DNA of 64,000 nt from Proteles cristata cristata (Eukaryota; Chordata; Mammalia; Carnivora; Hyaenidae), in the NCBI GenBank assembly GCA_017311185.1, contig JAESUZ010001754.1, forward strand, positions 124,001 to 188,000, given 5' to 3'. The notes under the pieces were generated by a model. The model was given only the letters and a program-made list of their open reading frames with translations, ran no database searches and was not told where the DNA came from. The translations under genes were made by a program, and so were the position numbers. Of the stretch, positions 11,401-21,179 are shown one piece after another. Within the stretch, counting starts at the first letter, position 1. Every line of letters begins with the position of its first letter.

Positions 11401-12830
11401 TGCCCTTGTCTGACTGTCGCTGTCCACCATCCTGACCCGCCACGACAGCTGTCTGCTTCGCCACCGGAGGGTGTAAGCTGCAGACTTGGGTCATTTCCTC
11501 CAATCAGTGCGTCCCCAGCCCCTCCGCAGGCTCCCGCTCACCACCAGCATTTATACGCATTTAACGAACAAATAAACTGAGTGAGGATGGGATGGAAACC
11601 CAGCTGCTGCTTCCGGAGTCACCCACTCCCTCACCCACAGCCCGCCGCCGACTCCCCCTGCTTTCTTGAACTCCCTAGTCCCCGGGCCCACCTCCAATAT
11701 AGGAGCTAGTCCATAATTACAGATAGTATAAATTCCAAGATAATCTCCAACCTATAATCACCACCACACAGGAGTCCACAGAACACAGGAGGTAATCTAC
11801 CAAGGGCTGAAATGCCCAGTTTATGTTTGATTCTTATTACCAACTGTCAGTCAGTGTGTAAAACAATAAATAAGGTTTGGTGTGGTTTGGGGTTTTTTGG
11901 GTGTGTGAGTTCAAAGGGTGGCACTGAGGACGGTGACACCTCTCCTCATCCAGCATCACCCTGAGCACCCTGGTGCTCATCCAGATCTGCCTGCAGGCTG
12001 CAGAGGGGGCTGGGGTCGGTGGACAAAGCCTGAAGCATGAACAGGGCCCTGAAGTGTCCCAGGGACCGCATCTGGGGCCGCTCCCAGCCTCTCACTCCCT
12101 CGCTGGGTGGGGTGGGTGCAGCGCCTTTCAGAACAGCAAAGGGCTTCCCTCCTGCTCTCTAGGAAGATGCAGAATTCAGGGCAGGCTTCCTGGAGGCGGG
12201 AGCTACGGGACGGGGACAGTCCAGGGCTGGGAGAACAAAGAAGTGAACACCTGCAAGGAAGCCAGTGATGTGGAACGAAAGAAAATACTAGAGTGAAGCC
12301 ACTGCATTCCTTTCTAGACCCTCAGCCACCCATCCTCTCCCCTCAAGCCGGGAACAGGCCTGAAGGACTTGAGGTAAACATCTATCTGCTCCAAAGCAGC
12401 CACTAAGATTCTGAAACTTTCTCTTCACAACAAAACTAAAGTGTTGCAACTTGTTGCTACAATCCTGAAGCTTCCGAGGCAGCAGCCACAGCGGCGCCCA
12501 GGGGGCTGCTCTCGCTGTCCCCTACCTAGTGACTGAGAGGTCTCCCAGCAGGGCCAGGGGGGTGGTTTCCCCAGCCTCCCCCTGGGCAGGGCCCCTCGGA
12601 GCTTTCCTCCCAGGCCTTCAAGGCTTGGGGTGGGGGGTGCGAGCGCTGGAGCTCTAGCTCCAATGAGCCCAGAAAGATCTCCCACGTCCTTGTTCCCAAG
12701 CTGTCTCCACTGACGACATGGTGGTCTTCCAGCAACTCAGACTGGGGACCCAAGCTGCCACCTTCTCCTGGGCTCCCCTCTAACACAAGCCACACCAGCG
12801 GCATAAGGTGCTTTTTCCTGGAGGCTAGGC
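11401..12830. other. Single-copy DNA, no gene recognised
   Basis: Unique, mostly non-repetitive. A TAATTACAGATAGTATAAATTCCAAGATAA-type AT-rich patch sits at about 11,710-11,760, and a GT-rich patch at 11,875-11,910. No exon was recognised. Confidence 0.5.
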
Positions 12831-12831
12831 C

Positions 12832-12945
12832 TGAACCCCTTGAGGGCAGGGCCTGGAACGCCCCATTCACCGACAGCCTTGCCATGTAGTGGCTTCCGCC
12901 CCAGAAGAGCCGTTCGGGATGTGTGTGCTGAATGAATTTCAAGAG
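12832..12945 (+). mobile_element. L2 3'-end fragment
   Basis: CCCCTTGAGGGCAGGGCCTGGAACG ... GCTGAATGAATTTC follows the order of the L2 3' end on the plus strand. It is decayed. Confidence 0.45.
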
Positions 12946-13555
12946 TCACGAAAACCCATGGAACTTTCTGGCAATGTAAATCATGGTTCCTCTTCCCCTT
13001 TGTGGACCATAACATAGCCATTACAATTATACTTGTGGAGACTGCTGCGACACAGGAACTTGATGTTGCAGAATGGCCTGAGTCCCAGGCACACAACAGT
13101 ATCTGCGCGGCCCACAGGTCTGCACACGAGGCACGTGCGTATGCGGACAGGAGCCCCAGAAAGGCGGAGGGGCTGAGGGGCAAAGCTGCTTCTCGTCGGC
13201 TTTGTTATCACATTGTTTGCGCTACAAACAACACTCCCCTTTTTTACTTTCAAAAGGAAGCTAATTTCCAGTAACAATGACATCTCTCTCTCTGACGCTC
13301 TGAGAAAAATCGCGTCCCTGGTCCTTGAGCTGGGAGCAGCGTGCTGACCACAGAACCAGAGGGCACGGGCAGAACTGCCAGCAGCCACCCAGAGGCTAGG
13401 GACCTGGGAGGGGACTCCTGTGCTCGCACATTTCCCAGGAAATGGCACAGGGAATTAGACTTTAACGGGCCACGTGGGCTACCGAGGGGGCTGAGAGAGG
13501 GGCTGGGGCCCAGCACCCCTCAGGTCCAGAGGAAATCTTTTACCACGTGAACAAC
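12946..13555. other. Single-copy DNA, no gene recognised
   Basis: Unique sequence. Overlapping frames on both strands (up to 155 codons) have no recognisable domain. Confidence 0.45.
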
Positions 13556-13559
13556 AAAG

Positions 13560-13790
13560 CTTCCTGGACATTCCAGGCCACATCCCTACCTGCAATCAGC
13601 TCGGATGCCGCCTCCTCCCGGAAGCCTTTCCAGAGCCTCCTGAGCCCTTTCCCCTGGGAAAACCATCAACTCCTGGAAACAAGGGCCCCCCCTTCCTTCA
13701 CTTCCATAGTCCCAGCACCACCCAGTCCGGTGCCGAGCGTACAGACTAAGCTCTGGGGCATAAGAACCAAACAAAAGGGGCAGATTAACA
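13560..13790 (+). mobile_element. L2 3'-end fragment
   Basis: GCCGCCTCCTCCCGGAAGCCTTTCCAGAGCC ... CTCCTGGAAACAAGGGCCC ... TCCCAGCACCACCCAGTCCGGTGCCGAGCGTA matches the L2 3' region (CCTCCAGGAAGCCTTCCCTGA..., TGAGGGCAGGG, CCCAGCACCTAGCACAGTGCCTGGC) in the correct order. A 229-codon open frame running across it (13,547-14,236) is therefore not a gene. Confidence 0.55.
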
Positions 13791-13851
13791 AATTAAGGAA
13801 AGGAAAAGTGCGTGTTTGCAAGCGGGGTGAGGTCAAGAAGAGCCCACTAGT

Positions 13852-13863
13852 CAAGATGGCGGC
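13852..13863 (+). promoter_or_regulatory. YY1 consensus site
   Basis: CAAGATGGCGGC is a full-match YY1 motif of the kind normally found just downstream of transcription starts. Here it stands alone in non-CpG-island DNA, so its function is uncertain. Confidence 0.35.
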
Positions 13864-14195
13864 GGACCCTCTGGCTGGCCAGCTCCCCAGTGATGACCAG
13901 CCAGAGCCCAGCCACCAGCAGCCAGGATTTACACCTTTTGGCCTTGGTTTGTCACCTGCCCTCCCTCAGGACCACCCACACACATCTGAAGAATGGCCGG
14001 TTGAGGTTAAAGGGAACGTCAGCAGCCAAGGCTGGGTACCCAGCGACCCTGCTCTGAGTAGCCAATCGCACCCATGGGATGGAGGCCCTGTTCTGGAACA
14101 GCCCAAACCTCTGCTCCTTTCCTTCATTTCTGGCCACTCGTGCAAGAGGAGCCCTTGGGGAGCAGCCCAACCTCTCACCATCAAGTTCAGGAGTG
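13864..14195. other. Single-copy DNA, no gene recognised
   Basis: Unique sequence between the YY1-like motif and a MIR. Nothing recognised. Confidence 0.45.
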
Positions 14196-14199
14196 AAGG

Positions 14200-14400
14200 T
14201 CACACAGGGGTCTGGAATCAGAGTGCCAGAATTTGAAGACTGGCTCAGTCTCCTCATCTGTAAAATGGACGTAATTTCCTACCTCGTGAGAATGAGATAA
14301 AAATTAAATGAGATAATTTATGTAAAAGTACCGGCACTGTGCCTCGTACTCAACAAGCGCTCAGTAAAATTTAACTTGTGTTGCTATTACTACTACTATT
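14200..14400 (+). mobile_element. MIR SINE, near full length
   Basis: The plus-strand order is well kept: GGTCTGGAATCAGAGTGCC, TCAGTCTCCTCATCTGTAAAATGGACGTAATTTCCTACC, AAATTAAATGAGATAATTTATGTAAAAGTACCGGCACTGTGCC, CTCAACAAGCGCTCAGTAAA. Confidence 0.8.
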
Positions 14401-14937
14401 AGCACTGCTGGGACTTCAACCCAGACATCCTGATTCCCAGGCCGGTGCCCTTCCAATGGAGCCTCTTCCTTCCTTCCTCGCCCACCTCCCCCATCGCCCC
14501 TCCTCCCTCCCGGCAATTCTGGCCTCTGGGAGGCTGGCTGGAGATGCTCAGAAATCCCATCCCTCAGGGGTTGTGCAGGCCTGCCTCATGTGAGGAGTCT
14601 CTCCCCCAGCATCCCAACTCCCCATGAGAGGGTAAGGCTGCTGAGGATGGAGCCGGGCTCTCTGCCCTCCACCCCTACTGAAGCCTCACCAAGCTCAGCA
14701 CAGTGCAGGCCATGCAGCAGGAGCCCCAGGAAGTCTTCTGACGATTGAGATTTACCAAGGAAATGTGGGGTCCATGCCCTTATACCCAATAGCTGGTCTT
14801 AAATATTAAACATAGACCAAAACTTTAAGATGACCCCCAGCCACCACTTTTCTTACCCCAGAGATTTCCAGACATGTGCCTGGCACATGCACTTTGTAAA
14901 GTGGAGAGAGCAGTGAATGGTATTCTAAAGCTCTCCT
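14401..14937. other. Single-copy DNA, no gene recognised
   Basis: Unique sequence with a pyrimidine-rich part at 14,460-14,520. No exon recognised. Confidence 0.45.
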
Positions 14938-15152
14938 GGGGCACCTGGGTGGCTCAGTCAGTTGCACGATCGACTTCGGCTCAGGTCATGATCTCGCGGC
15001 TCGTGAGTTCGAGCTCAGCATCGGGCTCTGAACTGACAGCTCACAGCCTGGAGCCTGCTTCGGATTCCGTGTCTCCCTCTCTCTGCCCCTCCCCTGCTCA
15101 GGCTCTGTCTCTCAAAAGTAAACGAATGTTAAAAAATAAGAATTTTTTAAAA
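14938..15152 (+). mobile_element. CAN SINE (SINEC_Fc type), full length
   Basis: Complete plus-strand copy. Target duplication AAAGCYCTCCT flanks it (about 14,927-14,937 and 15,152-15,162). Confidence 0.95.
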
Positions 15153-15162
15153 AGCCCTCCTA

Positions 15163-17526
15163 ACTCGTGTTAAGGAGGAGCCGCCTCTGTACCAGGGACC
15201 AGGTGAGAACTTATGGGCCTAGAATTGAGGAAAGACTCTGCCTCTGATCTCCAGGTACTCCGTCCAGTGGCTTCTAAGATCTTCTCCTCCATCCCAGACC
15301 AGTTAGATGAAGTCACCCCAACCAGTCCCAATGCCTGTCTTTATGTTTATCAGACAGGAAGCTCCATATCCAGCCCAGTGACTTCATGCAAAACACAGGA
15401 AATGCAGCAGCTTTTGAACACAGGCAACTCTAAATAAAGGAGTCTCGCCTGCTTTATTGCCGGCCTTTTTAAAAAATGCTTAACCCAGCTCAGATCCATG
15501 GGCCAAGGTGAACTGCACTGTGTGTGGGAAGAAGGATGCAAAGGTTGAGACCCTGAAAACCTCAGCATCCGACCCAGGAGATCTTCTGGCAAGTTCCTTG
15601 GCCATCTTCACCCTCACACTTTGTTATTGAGGGGCAGGCTTGTCAGACACATTTAAAATCTTTAAAGCCAGACCACACATCTCCTACTTGCCCACCGAGG
15701 AGATAGGATACTAGTGAGAACATGAAACAGGAGGAAGAAGGAGGGGGAAGGGAAGAATTGCACCACTTGACATACCTTTACATGTAATCACAAGCCTGAA
15801 AACACAGGCATCTCCATGTTGCAGGTGGGAAAACTGAGGCTGCAGTCTAACAGCTGGAGAAAAGATTGGGGGGGGGGGGGGCTGTGGTCCCAGCTCCACC
15901 TGATCCCAAAGCCCTTGTTTTGTTCTAGGGTTTGAAACCAAGGGTTTCGTGTTGAAAATACAAGAAATCGATCGCCACAGTCGTTAAATGACTTACAATG
16001 ACTGGGAATGAAGAGTGGTGAATGGGCAGCGGAAAGCCAGTGTGGCCATCCGGGCGGCCCAACCTGCGGCCTGGCGCTCCCCCATGTGAAATATTGATTT
16101 CTGGGCCGTGCCAGCTTTCAGCTCGAGGGGCCCCATCCAGCTGGAAGGAGTTCAGAGGAACTGAAAACACTTCCCACCCAATTTCTTAACCGTAGCGCCC
16201 CTCCCCACCAGAAGAAAAAGATGAAGGGTGTGGATGATGGACTCCTGAGGACAGATTAAAGGGGCTAAGTAGATGTCACGGCTAAACAGTGCATAAAGGC
16301 CATGAAAGGGAAGATAACACTTTAAAAACACTCTTAAATGAGGCCCCGGGAGTCTGAGAGAAATGCTCTGACGCTGAGTGAAACCAGGAGCCAAAGCCTC
16401 CCAGCCTCCCAGGGCCAAACTGCTCCCCCTCGAGTTTAGGGGGGAGGTGACTTAGGGTGACTTAGCGGAGGTGACTATCCCTAAGGGGTGGACTATCCCT
16501 GAGATGCCCTCCAGCTCAGACACTCTCTACAGAGAGGGTTTTACTGCTGTGCATTTTCCTTTCGAGCAGGGCATCCTTGGGAAATACAGTTCAAATGAAA
16601 AGGGAAAAGTCTCGAAGGTGATCTAAGTTCCCTAAATGGGAGTGTCCGTGGAGGAGATGAGGCTCCCCCGACCCCCAGGCCCCCTGTTCCTCCTGGAAGG
16701 AAGGACTGTAAGGACCGGTGAGGACCTCTGCAAGGCACCAATGAAGCAAGTTGGGGGGAGGGGGGGGAGGGAGATAAGCTACACGTTCCTCTTCCCTACA
16801 GGCCTGAGGCCCAACCTGCCTCAGCAGGAAGCCACACCCTTCGGTGGTGGCAACTTCCGGAAGGCCAGCAAGGCGAGGCTCCCTCAGCCAGAGGGGAGGG
16901 ATCATGGTGGAGCAGCTGGAGGTGAAGGGAAGGGGGCCGCTGAAGGCCAGGCTGACGCTCCCAGGAAGGCCTTGCCCTCAGCCAAAGGCCACCCAAGAGC
17001 CTCCTCTGGGCCCACATGCCCCGGGGCATGTGCTGCGTCCCATTCTGGGTGCTGAATCACCTAGAGGGCAGAATGGGGCCCGAGAAATGCCAACAGAAGG
17101 CCACCTTAGTTCCTTTTTAAAGGGACACACATCAGGTGCAAGAGGGCCATTCCCCTCCTGCTTCCCAAGTATGCGGGGCCTCAAAGCACGAGGTGGGGAA
17201 GTGGGGACAGACAGGAGGGTCCCAGCCAGCATCCAGCCTTCAAACCATCTGCCCATGTGGTGGCAGGCCCATTTTAGACCCAGGCTCATTCTGTGTTCTC
17301 ATGTGTGACTCACGCCATTCCTCCAGGAGGCCCAGAGGCTGCCTGGCAGGGACAGGGGCCTGTCCAGGACCCCGATGGGGGGTCTTCCGCTGGCTGCGCC
17401 ACAGAAGAAAAGCCAACTCAGCAGTGAGCAGCGTTGGTGGGTTCTCCAGTACCCACGTCATCCAAGGCTAAGACAGTCTCTCTTGAGAAGGGGATCAGGG
17501 CCTTCCAATTCAAAACACCCCTTTCC
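15163..17526. other. Single-copy DNA, MIR fragment and G-runs
   Basis: Mainly unique. A MIR fragment (TTGCAGGTGGGAAAACTGAGGCTGCAG, minus strand) lies at about 15,815-15,850. G12-13 lies at about 15,868-15,880, and a G-rich tract at 16,750-16,775. A short local repetition (GGTGACTTA twice, GACTATCCCT twice) lies at 16,446-16,500. At 16,801 a CTCTTCCCTACAG acceptor-like sequence precedes an open stretch to 17,055, but the product is not recognised, so it is not called an exon. Confidence 0.5.
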
Positions 17527-17715
17527 AGGGCGCCTCGGTGGCTCAGTCGGTTGGGCGTCCGACTTCGGCTCAGGTCATGATCTCATGGCTTCTAAGTTCG
17601 GGCCCCGCGTCGGGCTCTGTGCTGACGGCTCAGAACCTGGAGCCTGCTTCAAATTCTGTGTCTCCCTCTCTCTGCCCCCCACCCAAAAAGAAATAAATAT
17701 TTTAAAAATTTTTAA
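17527..17715 (+). mobile_element. CAN SINE with shortened CT tract
   Basis: Head and body are close to the SINEC_Fc consensus. The tract after CTCTCTGCCCC is shortened and runs straight into AAAAAGAAATAAATATTTTAAAAATTTTT. Confidence 0.93.
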
Positions 17716-18329
17716 GAAGAAAATCCAAGTGAATAAAGGTCTGGTTTAGCCCAGTGGTCACAGTGGGCTCTCCAGGAAAGAACCACGTGTGACGTGGAGC
17801 CAGGGGAATCATGGGTAGCCTGGCAAAAGGGTATCCTGAAATACTTTCCAGACACACACCGCGGGTTTCCTTTTCTCGTACAAAGAAAACGCCATCATCT
17901 ATCATTTCCCAGAACACGAGGCAGTGGATCAGAATAGGCGTTTGTTTAAGGGGTTTCTCTGGCAATATGACGTCACGGGGGAAGAAAACAGGACCCAGAA
18001 TGTTCCAGCCAGGAAAGCGAGTTGGTCCATTTCTAAGATCCTTCCTCCTTCCTTGCACACAGTAGGCACTCAATATGAAATGCGGCGTCTAACGCGATGC
18101 ACTCTGAAGTGGAAAGCTATAAGCATGGCCAGAAGATCCCCTTATCTTGATAGGTAATAGAACCAAAGAGGCATTTAGTGAAGAGTAATGCTCACTTCCT
18201 GGGCCCTCCTCTCTTTCTGAAGACAACCAGCTACTGCCAGCATCTCAGGAACTTTCCATGTAGAGCCCAGGTGACATACTAGGTCTCACCAAAAAAAAGG
18301 GGGGGGGGCGGGGGGAAGCACCATATATC
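17716..18329. other. Single-copy DNA with a CRE
   Basis: Unique sequence with a perfect CRE palindrome (17,968-17,975). A CACACAGTAGGCACTCAATATGAA stretch at about 18,055-18,080 resembles an L2/MIR 3' end. A run A8G10CG6 at about 18,292-18,316 is a strong G-quadruplex candidate. Confidence 0.5.
17968..17975. promoter_or_regulatory. Perfect CRE palindrome
   Basis: TGACGTCA, the full CREB/ATF site, occurs once in unique DNA. Its central CpG has survived outside a CpG island, which suggests either hypomethylation or recent origin. No promoter was seen next to it. Confidence 0.4.
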
Positions 18330-18672
18330 CTATGCACCTAGATTTTTCCATTCGCAACATATCTTGGAGAGCATGCCCTACAAGTAGTACAGACTGTAGT
18401 ACAGATCAGCCTCATTTTTCTAAGGGCAACAAGGATCCCCACTGTGCCATGATTAATTAACCCTTTTGATGGACACTTCGCTTGTTTCCCATTTTTTTTT
18501 TTGTATGACAATGCTGTAAAAAAATATGCTCCGACATTTCCTTTTGCATATTTGAGTTTATCTGTGGGCTGAGCTCCTGGAAATTAGTCAGAGGGACTAT
18601 GCTTTGGCAGACATTGCCAAACTACCTTTGAAAAGAGAGCTGTTAAAATGTATACTCGCATCTGTAGAGCAT
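18330..18672 (-). mobile_element. L1M 3'-region fragment
   Basis: The plus strand reads as the antisense of an old L1 ORF2/3' region: TTTTGATGGACACTTCGCTTGTTTCCCATTTTTT, GCATATTTGAGTTTATCTGTGGGCTGAGCTCCTGGAAATT, GGCAGACATTGCCAAACTACC. Strongly diverged. Confidence 0.7.
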
Positions 18673-19247
18673 GAGAGGGAGCCTTAAACACTGGGGCATC
18701 CTGGGGAAATTAAGGTTATTGAATTTTCCCGTTTCCCAGGCACATACACTGGCATGATGTCTTCATAGGATGAGAGGGCCCTTTCTATCAAAAAGCAGAT
18801 TTTCCTCCAACCAGAACCAGGAGGCAAATCTCCAGGCCCATGAGTCCTATGCTCTCGGCATGTCACCCCTTGGCTGTATCCGAGACTTCTCGGATCACAG
18901 GAAACCACGTTTTAGAACTCAAACCGCAGAGAGTTTACACACCTTGTGCCTGGGCCAGAGCCCTGAAACCAGGCTACTCAGCACAAGCTCATTACCAAGT
19001 GCGTCCAAAAGCATCAGCGGATGAGTTCCAGACCTATGTGGGCTTCACAGTCCACGAGCACTGTGCATGCACACGCGCGCGCACACGCACCCACACACCC
19101 ACACACACACACACACTTTTAAAAAGCAGAAAGAGCACTGAGCAGGAAGGAGCCAGGAAAACAATCTAGCTTTCCCTTCCCTGTTTCCTCACCTGAGGAC
19201 CCAGGGAGGGGAGAGTGGCCGTTACATATTTTCTTCAAAAATTTAAA
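18673..19247. other. Single-copy DNA with a CA/CG microsatellite
   Basis: Unique sequence followed by an alternating purine-pyrimidine stretch (19,062-19,090) and an imperfect (CA)n to about 19,116. Confidence 0.5.
19062..19116. repeat. (CG/CA)n imperfect microsatellite
   Basis: TGTGCATGCACACGCGCGCG is followed by CACACGCACCC and (CA)n. The first 29 bp alternate strictly between purine and pyrimidine. Confidence 0.9.
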
Positions 19248-19460
19248 TAGCCACTATATACCAGGCCCTTTACGCACCTTATTTCTTTTAGTTCTCACAT
19301 CTAACCCTTCAGGGTAGGTACTCATTCCCATATTACAGATAAGGACATTGAGGCTGAGGGAGGCTATGCGACTTGCCCAAGGTCATAAACCTAATTAAGT
19401 GGCAGGGTCAGGATCTGAACCCTGCCTAGCTCCGAAGCTCACGCCCCCACTCTTCCCAGA
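19248..19460 (-). mobile_element. MIR SINE, long copy
   Basis: Antisense MIR in full order: CCACTATATACCAGGCCC, CAGGGTAGGTACTCATTCCC, TTACAGATAAGGACATTGAGGC, GACTTGCCCAAGGTCATA, AGTGGCAGGGTCAGGATCTGAACCC. Confidence 0.82.
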
Positions 19461-20530
19461 TCTAAGAATGGGACTCTGTAAGCCAGAGGAGCGCCGCCAC
19501 TTCCCGGGGTGGCGGAGGGAGAGGGGGGAGGGTGGGCGGGTGGCCAGAGCTCCATTCCATAGTCACCGGAGGCCTTGAGCCCAGAAGTTCAGCGCACCAA
19601 GGGTTAAGGCCGAGAGGCAGTGACTCTCTGGGGCTGCACAAAGAGAAAATGCACTTCCTGCCCCTGCGGGCAGAGATGCTGTTTTATGCTCAGCAAATTA
19701 GGACGTTTGTTTAATTAAGACGACACACAGATTTTGTTATTCTAAATATTTTTGGAACATGATGCTGGAGAGGAAGCTGTCAAGGCATGGGGATTTTCCC
19801 CCCCCTCTGCTTTGGGTTTCTTTCTCCCCCTTCAAGAGAAGAGTAAGGCCGAGCTCAGAGGAAAACAACAGCAAACCCCTCCTCTCCTTTTGAAATAAAG
19901 ATGTCAAGCTGGTAAGGGCTGTCTTAAGTACTTTATTGAAGGATTAGCTAGAAGAGGAAGTGAAGAAAACGCAGCTAGTCTGGTTTCTAGCAATACCCTA
20001 CCAGGCCGCGCAACAATGCTGCATTTTCTCAGTGTGCTTTGCTCCTTCTAAAAAGCTAAGAGATCCTTGTTTTGTTTTTTCTGGAGCAAGAACAGGCAAG
20101 AGCCAGCCTGTGATTAACATGCGTCCTTCATCCTGCAAGAGCGAAGTTAGTGATCTCGTTTCCAACCCCTTAGGTTAAAAAGTTTAAAAATTAAAAAAAC
20201 AAAAACACAGAAAGCCAGGACCCTGATCCTCTCTCTCCTCCACCTTCATGTCCCCCCAGGGAAGCGGCCCCACAGAATGTCCCTCTCCAGCTGCCCTTCC
20301 CGGAACAGAGCCTCTGCCAATCAAGCCAGGCACCTGGATCTGCCCAAAGCAGAGCCCTTTGGTGTCACCCTGCAGCCAAGTGGGGGGCACAATGACTCTC
20401 AAATTACACTAAGCAATCTCCTGATTGCTCAATTAAGCTCTAAAAGGAGGCTTCACTTTCCAACACTGAAGGCTTGCCTCAGTTTGCCGAGCCTGCCGCG
20501 TGCTCCCTCTTCCAAGGCAACCTCCCTCCC
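19461..20530. other. Single-copy DNA, conserved-looking AT-rich parts
   Basis: Unique. The segments at 19,690-19,780 (TTTGTTTAATTAAGACGAC, TTTTGTTATTCTAAATATTTTTGG) and 20,395-20,450 (CAAATTACACTAAGCAATC, CTCAATTAAGC) are AT-rich islands with homeodomain/forkhead-type words. They are possible non-coding conserved elements upstream or intronic to the CpG-island gene. No exon recognised. Confidence 0.35.
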
Positions 20531-20534
20531 TGTC

Positions 20535-20940
20535 CCCCTAGCTCCAGACAGAAGTGCTCCCTCTTGGAATTCCTCGCATCCTTTGTCTCTGGTGTGCTTG
20601 GGGGCACTCATCACAGCCTGCCTTTGTATTTCCCCTTGAGGACTGGAAACCCCTAGGAGGGCAGAGGCCTCCTCCAGGAGCCTATGGGATGTCAGCAGAG
20701 TGGGCTGGCTCCTTTCTCCTGGCCCCCATGACTCACGGTACCTTTCTGAGGGCTCTGTCATCTTTGCTCACATTCGAGTCATCTGCAGATTTGTCTCCGC
20801 TCTCCCTAAGTGCCCGAGGGCAGGGGCCAGGTCTTACTCAACCTCACACCCCCCCGCCACCTGGCAGAGTCCCTGGCATCGAGCAGCCAGTTAAATATTT
20901 GCTCAATTACACATCTCTGTGCCCTCCCCCATGCACCTAG
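20535..20940 (+). mobile_element. L2 3'-end fragments
   Basis: Two stretches follow the L2 order: about 20,545-20,670 (AGTGCTCCCTCTTGG ... GTATTTCCCCTTGAGGACTGGAAACCCC) and about 20,790-20,940 (AGTGCCCGAGGGCAGGGGCCAGGTCTTACTC ... CTGGCAGAGTCCCTGGCATCGAGCAG). Both are decayed plus-strand copies. Confidence 0.5.
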
Positions 20941-21179
20941 CAGCCTTGTATATAAATTGACTACTATTAATCGGGTGATTGTCTAAACAGGCCTTAAAGC
21001 AGCCTCCCTCCTTACCAAAAGGGGAATAAACCACCAGGTGAGGTTATGAGTGAGGCAGTGATCAGTGGAGTCAGAAATGGCCACAGCGATGCAGGAAGGA
21101 GCTACCGCTCTCTTCCCTTTCAACAGTTACTCCGAAATCCTGTTAAACCCAGAAAAGGATGCAGTGAACCGAGAAGCTG

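Noticed and set aside
13547..14236. 229-codon plus frame
   Set aside because: Its first third is L2-derived sequence and its end runs into a MIR.
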